A stretch of DNA of 64,000 nucleotides from Lederbergia citrisecunda (GCF_018343695.1 NZ_JAGYPJ010000001.1:2715992-2779991); one strand, 5' to 3'; positions 27,608-37,001 are shown, counted from the stretch's first letter. The notes: generated by a model from the sequence alone, not told the origin. Made by a program: numbers and translations.

Positions 27608-30600
27608 CTAATTTAATGGTCGATAAAAAGACTCCATTGCCATTTCATTATAATATTTATAATTAAACCTTTCACTATTAAAAGTTTTTTCTTTATTTAC
27701 TACTTGCAATAATCCTTTTTCTAACCCTTCAATACTATTTTCCACAAGAAATCCATATTTTCCATTTTCTAACACAGTTCGATTTGCGACAATATCTGTC
27801 GCGATTATTTTCATCCCGAGTGTCATTGCTTCAAGTAATACCATCGGTTGACCTTCGTAATGAGATGATAGTACAAAACAGTCGCATTTCTTCAAAAATG
27901 GAAATGGATCTTCTACTTGTCCCAAAAGATGTACTGATTCATTTAAATTTAAATCCCTGATTAATGAATTAAGCTGTCTTTTTAATGTGCCCTCGCCTAA
28001 AATAAAAAGCTTACTATTTGGGTGCTTTTTATGAAATTTTCCAAATGCCTTTATTAAGTTATCTTGCCCTTTTTCTGGTGATAGCCTTCCCATCGTAACA
28101 AAGTTAATATTTTTCTTTTCAGGCTCAGGGATATACATTCCATCTATTTCAATTCCATAAACTTTTTTTATTTTCAACGCCTTGTTATTTACCCAACCGA
28201 TAGAAATATTATCTTTTAATAAATGTGAATAGCTTCCGTTCTGGGTAATTGCTTCTCGGTCGATTTGTACAGTACTACCTTCAAATTGACTTTCATCTTT
28301 TATTTTTACTGCCTTTTTTAAACCATAAGGTAACGTCCATATTGAATATTTTCCGTTTAATTGAAGCAGTGCTATTTTGGAAACCTCAACTTCTTTAATC
28401 AAGGTAGGTTCTGTGAGAATTTTAAATGCTGTTGAATCAAGCCACCCTATTTTTTGATTATCCTTATAAAATAAGTAAAACTTCCCCTTTATTGTTTTAA
28501 TTACTGCTCTAATCGATACAGTTTCATTTTTAATCCAATATGCAGGACCAATTTCCTTTGCATTCCAATGTGAACAAGCATGAGTCCAAATAACATGATC
28601 ACTTGGATTCATAATTTTTGCGTAAATTGGCTCAATTACTTTAACTTCATCCAGCGCTCTAAAGTGAATGTTTTTAAGCACATTCTTTTTCATAAGATAA
28701 TTGTTTGTAATCAATACGGCTCTTTTCATATGAATATTAGATTTTTCAAGTTTATTATGGTTTTCATTTATTGTAAGGCTTTCATAAATAAAAAGTGCAT
28801 TCTGATTAATCCAACCAAGCATTGTTCCTTTTAAAGAAATGCGATTATAAATACCATGGTGAGTTTGAACTTCTTTATCAATAATAAGCACTATGTCTTT
28901 ATAATCCACACTGCCTGAAATCTTTCTGCACCCTTCTACCTTATATGGTTTTGCCCATATTTGCCTTCCCTTTGTATTAATAATCTTTCCGATTTTATCA
29001 ATATCACATTCTTCAAAAACTTTATCAGGAAGAAAATCAATTGCTTCTCCACGAATCCAACCGATTACTTGATAATTTAGGCTAAATTTATAATACAAAC
29101 TAATTCCGTCCGTTGCTTTTCGAAATATATATATTTCAGTATCCATTAATGACTTTTCTAACGATAATTGTTTTGCATCTTTTCGAAAAGGAAGTACACC
29201 CCATATTTCCTCGGTGTTTTTTAATAATGCTCTTGCTTTAAAATCTTGAATATTTACTTTAACAGTATCGTCTTTATAAGTGGTTTCATTTATTTGGAGA
29301 ACTCGGCTCGGGTTTATTGAATTTAAAACATAATCAAATTTATCAGAAACAACGTATTTAGATAAGTTTGCTCGATTAATATTCATAGTACCTTCTGAAA
29401 CACTAACCAACTTATCAAATCTATTGTATATTGAAAAAAGTCCTCTCAGATTAAGTAAATGAAGACGCCTTCCATCTTTTATTTTTTTATATTCCGATAG
29501 CATATCGCTATGCATGAAACATATTTTTCTTTTTGAATCTGCAGCGAGTAAATATTTTGCCCAATAAAGACTATACCCACTGAAATCAATACAATAATCG
29601 AATTGTGCTCTTCCAAAAAAACATTTATGCTCACGAATAAATGCTCTTTCTGGGTAAAATCTCTTTCCCAAGTAACCATTTTCTCCTCGAAAGTGAATAT
29701 ATTTATCCATATATTCCTCAATAAATTGATAAACAGGCAATCGAGTTTTATATAAAACCCTAACATTTTTGTTAATTTTATCAATGTTTGTTATCATCTC
29801 TTTATCTTGCTCATATGGAAGAAAACAAGTGACATCATATTTTCGATAGTCTATATTATTCATTAAATTGATAAAAGAATTTGTGATCCCGTTATTCTTC
29901 ATTCCTCCAGGAAAAAATAATATTTTTTTCTTGGAGTTACCCATTCCTTGGGTAACATTCATCTGTTCTTCGGTATTATTAAAAATATAGCTTACTACCC
30001 TTTCCGTCACTTTCCCATCATCATGTTTGGAGAATTTTCCTTTCATATTTTTATATTTTTCCCGATATTGATTCTGCACATTTTCTATATCCATAATGGC
30101 ATCGGAAAGTTCGTTTGTATTGACAAGAAGGGGACCGGGAAGCTCATCTTTTTCCAAGTATAATCCTCTATCCTCACTATATTCATCCATATCCCATGTA
30201 TAAAAAAGAATGGGCTTATTCGTTATAAGAAAATCAAAGAAAATGCTGGAATAATCCGTAATAAGCAAATCTATAGTAGCTAACAGCTCATTTGTATCGA
30301 CAAAATCCGGTATAAGTCGATCATTTAGTTCAGGATGATGAACTGCATTATTATAAAGAAATGGATGAACTTTAATGAAAATGTTATATTTATTTCCTAT
30401 TTTTTCTTCTAATTCATTGATATCTGCAATGATTTGAAGTAAATTATTATCTATTTTTGTAGTACTTGCTCCTTTCCATGTCGGTGCATACAATATATTT
30501 TTCTTTCCAGCTTCGACTTTCACCCCAAAACTTTTTAGATTATCGATAAAGGTTTCACGATTTGTATTTAAGGTTAAATCATTTCGGGGATATCCTTCTT

Positions 30601-31204
30601 CAAGAATAGTTCCCTGGTAAATTCCCTCTAATTTATAACTTTTTGCAAAGATGTTTGTCGTATGTGAATTAGGACTTAAAATAATATCCGAGCTGAGGAA
30701 ATTCCTTACTACATTGTGTGTTTGGATAGGATTTCCTGGAATATCATAGCCCATTTTCTTTAAAGGAGTCCCGTGCCAAGTGTTGATATATATTTGTTCT
30801 TTTTTGGGAATAAAATAAAACGGGAAGGTAGAATTATTAATGAGATAATGACTAGTTGCCAAAAATTTTGTATATGCTTTAGAATTACGCAGAACAAATT
30901 TTACATTTGGGTAGTCTTTGTATTTCGAGATGACATTCTTAAGTGATTCAAAGTCTTTAACGGACCAAATGTGTCTGTAATTTTTAAACTTTGGATTATC
31001 AAGCATATATTTAAACATTGCAAATGGATTGTCAGTTATGCTGTTGCCTTCCCTACTTTCATAAAGGATTGTATTTTTCTTTACGGATACGGTTTCATAA
31101 TACCTTGCATATTGATAGATTCTTCTATGTTGTTCTTTAAATAAATAGTTAATTACAGGATTCAATATTATTCCCATTCTCTTTAATAGTACTTCCGTTT
31201 TCAT
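27608..31204 (-). CDS. Fusion: polyol-phosphate transferase + GT4 glycosyltransferase interrupted by four GW modules
   Basis: The ATG at 31204 (AAAGGGG 9 nt upstream) gives 1198 residues. Residues about 25-410 are a TagB/TagF-type CDP-glycerol or CDP-ribitol transferase, with INTWHGTPLKKMG, FIKVHPF and LLITDYSSIFFDF. Residues about 425-640 are the N-terminal half of a GT4 enzyme (ILFFPGGMKNNGITNSF to KLVSVSEGTMNIN and DYVLNSINPSRV). About 640-1015 hold four SH3-like GW modules with Gly-Trp pairs in VIGWIRG, MLGWINQ, KIGWLDS and SIGWVNN. From about 1025 the GT4 C-terminal half resumes: FVTMGRLSPEKGQDNLI, FILGEGTL, and SSHYEGQPMVLLEAM. There is no signal peptide, so the GW modules are cytoplasmic. 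In Listeria, GW modules bind lipoteichoic acid. Here they may hold the nascent polymer, which is inference. Confidence 0.82.
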   Translation of the reverse strand: MKTEVLLKRMGIILNPVINYLFKEQHRRIYQYARYYETVSVKKNTILYESREGNSITDNPFAMFKYMLDNPKFKNYRHIWSVKDFESLKNVISKYKDYPNVKFVLRNSKAYTKFLATSHYLINNSTFPFYFIPKKEQIYINTWHGTPLKKMGYDIPGNPIQTHNVVRNFLSSDIILSPNSHTTNIFAKSYKLEGIYQGTILEEGYPRNDLTLNTNRETFIDNLKSFGVKVEAGKKNILYAPTWKGASTTKIDNNLLQIIADINELEEKIGNKYNIFIKVHPFLYNNAVHHPELNDRLIPDFVDTNELLATIDLLITDYSSIFFDFLITNKPILFYTWDMDEYSEDRGLYLEKDELPGPLLVNTNELSDAIMDIENVQNQYREKYKNMKGKFSKHDDGKVTERVVSYIFNNTEEQMNVTQGMGNSKKKILFFPGGMKNNGITNSFINLMNNIDYRKYDVTCFLPYEQDKEMITNIDKINKNVRVLYKTRLPVYQFIEEYMDKYIHFRGENGYLGKRFYPERAFIREHKCFFGRAQFDYCIDFSGYSLYWAKYLLAADSKRKICFMHSDMLSEYKKIKDGRRLHLLNLRGLFSIYNRFDKLVSVSEGTMNINRANLSKYVVSDKFDYVLNSINPSRVLQINETTYKDDTVKVNIQDFKARALLKNTEEIWGVLPFRKDAKQLSLEKSLMDTEIYIFRKATDGISLYYKFSLNYQVIGWIRGEAIDFLPDKVFEECDIDKIGKIINTKGRQIWAKPYKVEGCRKISGSVDYKDIVLIIDKEVQTHHGIYNRISLKGTMLGWINQNALFIYESLTINENHNKLEKSNIHMKRAVLITNNYLMKKNVLKNIHFRALDEVKVIEPIYAKIMNPSDHVIWTHACSHWNAKEIGPAYWIKNETVSIRAVIKTIKGKFYLFYKDNQKIGWLDSTAFKILTEPTLIKEVEVSKIALLQLNGKYSIWTLPYGLKKAVKIKDESQFEGSTVQIDREAITQNGSYSHLLKDNISIGWVNNKALKIKKVYGIEIDGMYIPEPEKKNINFVTMGRLSPEKGQDNLIKAFGKFHKKHPNSKLFILGEGTLKRQLNSLIRDLNLNESVHLLGQVEDPFPFLKKCDCFVLSSHYEGQPMVLLEAMTLGMKIIATDIVANRTVLENGKYGFLVENSIEGLEKGLLQVVNKEKTFNSERFNYKYYNEMAMESFYRPLN

Positions 31205-31292
31205 ATTATGTTGCCCCTTTAATTCCATCATTTTCAAGAGTCAGTATTCCCCAAAAAACTGAAATTATTAGGAACCTATTATGATGTACATT

Positions 31293-31319
31293 CAAAAGAA
31301 AAAGCCCCTTATTAGGGCT
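31293..31319 (-). terminator. Intrinsic terminator after the TarL-like gene at 31551
   Basis: On the minus strand AGCCCT-AATAA-GGGGCT (31303-31319) is followed by TTTTTCTTTT. It lies about 230 nt beyond the stop. The sequence between 31320 and 31550 shows no gene. Confidence 0.65.
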
Positions 31320-31550
31320 ATATCTAAGTATATGATCAATAATACTTTTCACCGCTTTTATGCCATCTACATATACAAGGGTAGATGGATTAGCAGCACT
31401 AAATCATATTGTGTTTAATTCTATTATTTTTATGTGATTCTTTACAAACCGATTACTGCCTAGATTTCTCCCTCAATGCATCTAATTGGAATTGAAACAA
31501 TAATTAATTTATTATTTCCAGGATTTTTGCAAACTCTATTGAATAAGAGA

Positions 31551-33395
31551 TCAATAATCTCTACTAATTCCTTTAATCGAATTAACATTATCTAATACCG
31601 GAATAGATATTTCTCTTCCCAACAAGATTAAATCGACTACACGTTGACTCGCTTTACCATCTAAGTCATCAAAGAAATAATCTCTAAACGGCTTTATTTT
31701 TTCTTCGGCGAAGTCTTTATTTACTATTTTCTCTACCAATTCATTTGTAGTCTTAACAAGATTTCCAGGTATAAATGATTGATACTCATAATAAAAACCT
31801 CTTTTACTAATATATTCTTCAACATCATAGGCAAAGAATAGCATCGGTTTATCCAATAAAGAGAATTCAAAACAAATTGATGAATAATCTGTTATCAGTA
31901 TATCCGCAATTAATAATAAATCATTAACTTCTCTATAATCCGTGAAATCATAAAAGAAATCGGAATACTGATAAGGGATGGTTACCTTATTTAAAATGAT
32001 GAAATGTAATTTAAATAAAAATACATATTCATCTTTTAAATTGTTATACAGTTTCTCAAAATCTAGGTATTCGATTGGATAATGTGCTTCTTTTCTCCCT
32101 CTTCCTCTAAAAGTAGGTGCAAATAAAATCACTTTTCTATCTTTTAAAAATGGATATTTCTCATATAATTCTTGTCTTTTTTGTTCTTTATACTCTTCAT
32201 CAAAGAAGATATCTGTTCGCGGAATCCCTAATGGATAAATTCGATCCTTTTCAATATCAAAACTCTCAGCATAGTGTGTGGCAACATTTTTTGTACTAAC
32301 AACTGCTTTTGTGTAATTTCGATGGTCTTTAGAATTTACTTTTGGCCCCCCAGGTTGTCCCAAACGAGAATAACCAAACTTTTTAAATGCACCAGCCCCG
32401 TGCCAAAGTTGAATTAAATCAGCCTTTTTCCTAATTTTTAACGGGGAAATCATAGGATAGTTCTCTTCTATTAGAATACTTTTTGACGTTGCACAATAAT
32501 ATGCTAATTTTACTATCTCAATTACAGTTTTTTTGACAAAGCTATTTTCTTTAAACATAAATTTATAGTCATAATCAATCTTCCTATTAACCATTTCTTC
32601 ATACACAAATTTTAGATTTCCTCCGATTTCTACACGACTGTCGGAAGCAAATAAAATCCTCCTAGGATTGACGGGAAATACGTGGAATAAGTAATATAAA
32701 AGTTGAAATACAATCGATCTAAAGATTCGGTATATTAATCCAGGTTTTCTCGTTTTGTTTTTTATATCGCCATAAATTAGACTGGGATTAATATCCCTAA
32801 TTTTAATTGATTCCAGCAACATACTTTTGGATTTAACATCGTAAGTTACCATTAAATTGTCAACAATTTGGTTTTTTGCAGAGAAAAACTCCATTTGAGC
32901 ACTATGGAAATTATTTTTTAAAAATTTGCGAATATCTCCTAGTGGAGTTCTTCTAGTGATTAACGTCTGGCTATTTTTTAGGTATTCTATTTCAATATAA
33001 GTTTGATATCTACCAGGTAGCAGGGGCTTATTTCCCTGCGATTTTGAAAAATTAATCACCCCAGTAAAACCTGCCCATTGATACATTGGATCTATTTTTT
33101 TATTTTTTTCTATTTCAGATACTTGAATATCTTCAAGTACAAACTTTATATTTTCTCCATCTTCATTAACTAATAGGAAGTTTTTTCTTATATTTGAGTA
33201 ATTGTTTAAAGAAATTCCCTTTATATAACAGTATCCATTAATGTTTAGTATTGACCCGTTCCAACCTAATGAAGTTATTTTATAATCAATGTCTTCAAAA
33301 TACTTTTTCTGCTCGTCCTTAGGTAATTGATTAAATGATGGAAAATAATTTAATTTATTATCATGGGAATGATTTTGTTCCTTTGTTTCTTCCAT
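31551..33395 (-). CDS. CDP-polyol phosphotransferase, TarL/TagF-like, with N-terminal beta domain
   Basis: The ATG at 33395, 7 nt after GAAGGGGAG, gives 614 residues. Residues about 35-215 form a beta-rich domain (ITSLGWNGSILNINGYCYI, MYQWAGFTGVINF, FHSAQMEFFSAKN) shared with the TarL-like protein at 40446-42335. The catalytic GT-B part (about 240-600) shows RILFASDSRVEIGGNLKFV, LIQLWHGAGAFKKFGYS, PLGIPRTDIFF, ILFAPTFRGRGRKE, LITDYSSICFEFSLL and FDDLDGKASQRV. It should polymerise or attach glycerol- or ribitol-phosphate at the inner membrane face. In the conserved (K/R)xHP motif the Pro is replaced (KLHFII), although the His is kept. As the tarK/tarL pair is elsewhere, this may be the TarF step or a modified, specialised polymerase. 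Confidence 0.82.
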   Translation of the reverse strand: MEETKEQNHSHDNKLNYFPSFNQLPKDEQKKYFEDIDYKITSLGWNGSILNINGYCYIKGISLNNYSNIRKNFLLVNEDGENIKFVLEDIQVSEIEKNKKIDPMYQWAGFTGVINFSKSQGNKPLLPGRYQTYIEIEYLKNSQTLITRRTPLGDIRKFLKNNFHSAQMEFFSAKNQIVDNLMVTYDVKSKSMLLESIKIRDINPSLIYGDIKNKTRKPGLIYRIFRSIVFQLLYYLFHVFPVNPRRILFASDSRVEIGGNLKFVYEEMVNRKIDYDYKFMFKENSFVKKTVIEIVKLAYYCATSKSILIEENYPMISPLKIRKKADLIQLWHGAGAFKKFGYSRLGQPGGPKVNSKDHRNYTKAVVSTKNVATHYAESFDIEKDRIYPLGIPRTDIFFDEEYKEQKRQELYEKYPFLKDRKVILFAPTFRGRGRKEAHYPIEYLDFEKLYNNLKDEYVFLFKLHFIILNKVTIPYQYSDFFYDFTDYREVNDLLLIADILITDYSSICFEFSLLDKPMLFFAYDVEEYISKRGFYYEYQSFIPGNLVKTTNELVEKIVNKDFAEEKIKPFRDYFFDDLDGKASQRVVDLILLGREISIPVLDNVNSIKGISRDY

Positions 33396-33442
33396 TTTAT
33401 TGCTCCCCTTCAATAGAATCTACCTCTTCTATTACATGTATA

Positions 33443-33521
33443 AGAATTGGTTTCCTGCAAGCAATATAAACGCTCAGAAAATTGCAATAATATTATTCAC
33501 GTAGCCCTCGAAACCAATTCT
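33443..33521. repeat. 12-bp perfect inverted repeat upstream of the TarL-like gene
   Basis: AGAATTGGTTTC (33443-33454) is exactly complementary to GAAACCAATTCT (33510-33521), 48 nt upstream of the start codon. A promoter-like TTGCTT-16-TATACA lies between and beside the arms on the minus strand. The repeat may be an operator or a long-range leader stem. The remaining sequence 33522-33758 shows no gene. Confidence 0.5.
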
Positions 33522-33758
33522 AGAGACGAGTTCCCCCCTCTCATTTTCCGAAGATTGAGATATTGAATAAAATTATTATATCACCTAGAAAAGTGCGAAA
33601 ATTGACAAACGTTCGACAGAAAAATCAAAGCACTCGAAATTTGTCTAATTTAAAGGAATAAAATTGTACTGCAAGCTTTTTTAGTTATTTGTAAAATAAG
33701 TATAATACGGAACTATATTACTATAATTTTATTTAATATATGAAATTCTGGAAAAACG

Positions 33759-33796
33759 AAAAGGTATAATACCCTAAATATGGTATTATACCTTTT
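33759..33796 (-). terminator. Bidirectional terminator at the end of the decayed carboxypeptidase gene
   Basis: A 15-bp perfect stem (33759-33773 with 33782-33796) has T runs on both strands. On the minus strand it overlaps the final codons and stop of the M14 carboxypeptidase remnant and is followed by TTTTTCGTTTTT. Confidence 0.85.
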
Positions 33797-34527
33797 TACT
33801 TAAAAAACTTATTCCAATGTATGCTACTGCCATTTCTGCATCCAACTTGAGGACTGCCTTTACTTCTGAAGCACTTTCAGGGTTAAATCCTTTAACATTT
33901 GCATAACTCGGACCCTTTGAGAGATTATGGATTGTTTCCATCCAGCTTTATATTGACGGTTTAGGTCCACTCCTTTAGCATTTGCTTTCCAACGCTTAAA
34001 ATTTGTGCTTCCATTATTTATTTTAATAATAGAAGCATGTATACTTTTCGGAAAAGCTTTAAGTCCCTACTGTTGGAGCGTAACGCCATCTGGATTCACC
34101 ATAACGAACCAGATAGTAGTAGAATTTAATTAATATACTTCTAGCATCGTAGCCTTTTATTTAACTATTTTTTTATACGCTTTTGCATACTCCTCAATCA
34201 TATACATATTTAAATTAGTCGTTATCCATTCCCTAGCATGATGAGCCCATTAATAAAGCCAGTAGCTGGACCTCTTCCAAGCGAAACAGCATAATTATCT
34301 CTTCCATACTCAGATTTTCCAATAACCTTATATGTAATCAAATCAGGAAATATCCTCCTTAATTTTTTTATATCTGTTACCAGCTGGTCATAAGAATATA
34401 CTTTGTTTGGATTCACAATGTTAGCTGCTGCTTCAGGTTTTCCATTTAAAGAAAAAATAGATAGTATTGAACACAAATACAATGATGACTGTTCTAAACT
34501 TACGCATGTTTTACTTCTATTTTTCAA
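33786..34527 (-). pseudogene. Frameshifted M14 zinc carboxypeptidase gene
   Basis: Reading the minus strand across frames reconstructs a peptidase M14. YSYDQLVTDIKKL and GKSEYGRDNYAVSLGRG give the N-terminal part, and FING shifts frame into AHHAREWITTNLNMYMIEEY, where HxxRE is the zinc motif. MVNPDGV follows, then NNGSTNFKRWKANAKGVDLN with RQY, and SYANVKGFNPESASEVKA before a stop at 33786-33788. At least three frameshifts or stops separate these parts, and some of the family's length is missing. Intact relatives are extracellular enzymes trimming peptides or peptidoglycan stems. The reading frame is clearly dead. The 101-codon frame at its 5' end (34222-34527) is only its first fragment. Confidence 0.85.
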
Positions 34528-34742
34528 TGAAATTAATGTCTATCACATTCATATATCGGCTATTATCTTTCTTTTGTGAAATAAACAAAATCAAATTCAC
34601 AGAACTTTTGATTCATTTTTTATAAATACATTTTAGGGGAGAAACTGAATAGAAATTTTACGAAATATTAACGTGTTATTAACGTATTCCGAATATTGAA
34701 ATGGTATGGTAAATATACAATAATTGAAATGAGGTGCTTCAA

Positions 34743-34889
34743 ATGTTTGAAAAGATCTTTAGTCTATTTAAAGATACAAATTCAAATTCAGAAGAGACTC
34801 AGAAAATCAAAAAGAAAAAAGTAAAACGCAAGGAAGAAATAGAATATCCATATAAATATGAGCCAGAAGATAGACACTACTTTTATTAA
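34743..34889 (+). CDS. Small basic protein, 48 residues, function unknown
   Basis: The ATG follows GAGGTG by 6 nt, a terminator follows the stop, and the gene stands alone in plus orientation within a minus-strand region. The product starts MFEKIFSLFKDTNSNSEE, has a Lys/Arg-rich centre (KIKKKKVKRKEE) and ends in an aromatic, Pro-containing tail (YPYKYEPEDRHYFY). There is no signal peptide or membrane helix. I do not recognise a family. The ribosome binding site and terminator make it a real gene rather than a chance frame. Confidence 0.65.
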   Translation: MFEKIFSLFKDTNSNSEETQKIKKKKVKRKEEIEYPYKYEPEDRHYFY

Positions 34890-34910
34890 AGACTGTGGAA
34901 TAAATTATGC

Positions 34911-34939
34911 AAAGCATCTAATTATGTAGATGCTTTTTT
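34911..34939 (+). terminator. Terminator of the 48-residue gene
   Basis: AAAGCATCTA (34911-34920) pairs with TAGATGCTTT (34927-34936) across a 6-nt loop, followed by TTT, 21 nt past the stop. The AT-rich stretch 34940-35170 has no further gene. Confidence 0.85.
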
Positions 34940-35174
34940 CATATTATCTGCTGCTTCTACAGATGGAGTTACGGAAAAATTTCTATTTCTAAGACATAAA
35001 ATTAATATAAGCGACAACAAAATTACCTTATTTAATAGTTTAATCAATTATTTCTTCCACGCCTTCTTGTTTTTCTTATATTAGATAATTTTAGAATAAT
35101 TCAAAATGAAAAATGTCAAATTTTGTAAAGTAAATAAGATTTTTCAAGAATTAGAGGGGTTTTTGCGCTTATTT

Positions 35175-35206
35175 GACAAAAAAAAAAAGAAGAGGATAAA
35201 TCCTCC
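35175..35206 (-). terminator. Terminator of the second exporter operon
   Basis: On the minus strand GAGGA-TTTA-TCCTC (about 35192-35205) is followed by TTC and a run of eleven Ts. It lies about 20 nt past the stop of the exporter ATPase. Confidence 0.85.
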
Positions 35207-35224
35207 CCAAACCAGTTTATTTAA

Positions 35225-36025
35225 TTAGATTTCCAAAATTGCCTGCTGTCGTTCATATGCCTCTTGTTTGTAAGCTTCCCTTTCCACTTTTGTCATTTTT
35301 TTGTATTTTTTTAAAAACATCTCATATTTAGGTAAAATTTCTTCTACAGATCCATACTCTCTGACCATACCGTACTCTAGCCATAAGATTTTTTCACAGA
35401 AGTTTTTCATTTGGTTAATTGAATGGCTTACAAAAATCATGGTCTTTCCGTTTTTCTTAAATTCATTCATTTTTTCAAAGCTTTTTTCCGCGAATGCTTT
35501 ATCACCAACTGATAGTGCCTCATCTATTATTATTACATCTGGGTTAACATTAACAGATATAGCAAAGCCCAATCTTGACTTCATACCACTCGAGTAAGAT
35601 TTTACAGGTTGATCAATAAATTTTCCTAGTTCCGAGAATTCAATAATTTGGGGTTCTAATTCTTTTATTTCATTTTTACTGAAACCAAGCATCAAGCACT
35701 TCATTTCTATATTATCCCTCCCGGTTAATTCCTCTTTCAGACCGGAAGCTATTGCTATTAGTGCCGTTTGCCCCATCACTTTTACCGAACCTGAAGTTTC
35801 GGGTACTATTCCAGCTATTATATTTGATAAAGTTGATTTTCCAGACCCATTAATTCCTACAAATCCTACCACATCACCTTTATTTGCTTCAAAACTAACA
35901 TTTGATAATGCATAAAAATCTTCGCCATAGCTTTTGGGTGTTATTAGATCCAGCAATCTCTCTTTTGTATTATTATATAATTTATATTTTTTCGTAACAT
36001 TGTTTATAAGGATAGCTTTATCCAT
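35225..36025 (-). CDS. Second TagH-type ABC exporter ATPase, short form
   Basis: The ATG at 36025 or the GTG at 36034 could be the start; neither has a strong ribosome binding site and the gene is coupled to the permease 7-15 nt upstream. The 266-269-residue product has Walker A GINGSGKS (60-68), signature SYSSGMKSR, Walker B DVIIIDEAL and H-loop HS. It is about 60% identical by eye to the ATPase domain of the protein at 9854-11464. It ends after the TKVEREAYKQEAYERQ helix and lacks the transmembrane helix and outer domain. The absence of that extension makes it closer to S. aureus-type TarH. Its place among tarI-tarL genes argues that this pair exports the teichoic acid. Confidence 0.82.
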   Translation of the reverse strand: MDKAILINNVTKKYKLYNNTKERLLDLITPKSYGEDFYALSNVSFEANKGDVVGFVGINGSGKSTLSNIIAGIVPETSGSVKVMGQTALIAIASGLKEELTGRDNIEMKCLMLGFSKNEIKELEPQIIEFSELGKFIDQPVKSYSSGMKSRLGFAISVNVNPDVIIIDEALSVGDKAFAEKSFEKMNEFKKNGKTMIFVSHSINQMKNFCEKILWLEYGMVREYGSVEEILPKYEMFLKKYKKMTKVEREAYKQEAYERQQAILEI

Positions 36026-36040
36026 TCTTATCACAACCGT

Positions 36041-36859
36041 TTATAAATAGTCTATAAAATGTTTTCTAAATTTCATATGGAGCATTGAGCCAAATATAAA
36101 TAAAACAATAACTAATCCCCAAAAATATAAAGTATATTCCCAATGTTCAATAAAATACCAATCTAATCCAAAAAATGCTGAGCGGTAACCTTCAATTAAG
36201 TAATACAAAGGATTTATTTTTAGTAACGTTGGTAAGGGTTCCTCTAAAATTGTTACTTGCCAAAGTATCGGTGACAAATATAAGAGCATTCTTAACACAG
36301 CATTCAATAGCATATGAAAATCCCTAATAATCGTAGAAATTGTGGAAGTTATTAGTGATATAGAAAAAATCAAGCAAAATGCAGCAAAAATAAAATAAAA
36401 CAACTGGAAAAAATTAAAAGTCAAATAGTATCCGGCAAACTGGAAAATAATGACTATAAGAACAATCATCACCAAATGGATATAAAATTGTGAAAAAATC
36501 ACAATATTAGGAATGATGCTCATTGGAAAATTCATTTTTGAAAGGATTTTTAGCCTGGTATAGATAGACTTTGAACTCAGAATCGTCGACTGATAAAAAA
36601 ATGTCCATAACATAAAAGCAGATAACATCCAATAAATAAATGGTACACTAAAACCACTTACCACCTCAATGTTAGCCCTTTGTCTTATACTTCCAAACAC
36701 GAACCAGTATATAAGAATTTGTATTATTGGGTTTAATATTTCCCATGCCATACCTAAGTAATTGTTTTTGTTCTCACTTTTTAATTCAAAGAAGGAAAGT
36801 CGTCTTATTAAGTAAAAGTTTTTTATTTGTTCTTTAATAATATTTATAGCGAAATTCAT
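36041..36859 (-). CDS. Second TagG-type ABC-2 export permease
   Basis: The ATG at 36859 follows GAAAGGATC by 4-6 nt and gives 272 residues (the frame also opens at 36874). The N-terminal FAINIIKEQIKNFYLIRRLS and LGMAWEILNPIIQILIYWF, the central SPILWQVTIL region and the last helices match the TagG/ABC2_membrane family with six predicted transmembrane segments. It forms an operon with the ATPase downstream and has a good promoter and terminator of its own. The cargo is probably lipid-linked teichoic acid. Confidence 0.85.
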   Translation of the reverse strand: MNFAINIIKEQIKNFYLIRRLSFFELKSENKNNYLGMAWEILNPIIQILIYWFVFGSIRQRANIEVVSGFSVPFIYWMLSAFMLWTFFYQSTILSSKSIYTRLKILSKMNFPMSIIPNIVIFSQFYIHLVMIVLIVIIFQFAGYYLTFNFFQLFYFIFAAFCLIFSISLITSTISTIIRDFHMLLNAVLRMLLYLSPILWQVTILEEPLPTLLKINPLYYLIEGYRSAFFGLDWYFIEHWEYTLYFWGLVIVLFIFGSMLHMKFRKHFIDYL

Positions 36860-36913
36860 AATTGATCCTTTCACTTACCAAAAAAGTTTTTAAATTAGCT
36901 TATGTATCATTAA

Positions 36914-36942
36914 ATTATACAAGCATAATTTATAAAAAACAA
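36914..36942 (-). promoter_or_regulatory. Sigma-A promoter for the second exporter operon
   Basis: On the minus strand, TTGTTT (36937-36942), a 17-nt spacer and TATAAT (36914-36919), about 55 nt upstream of the permease start. Confidence 0.7.
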
Positions 36943-37001
36943 ATTGAATCCAATATTCACCTACTCAGAACATTAATTTATTTTTTACTTTACAGAAAAA
37001 A

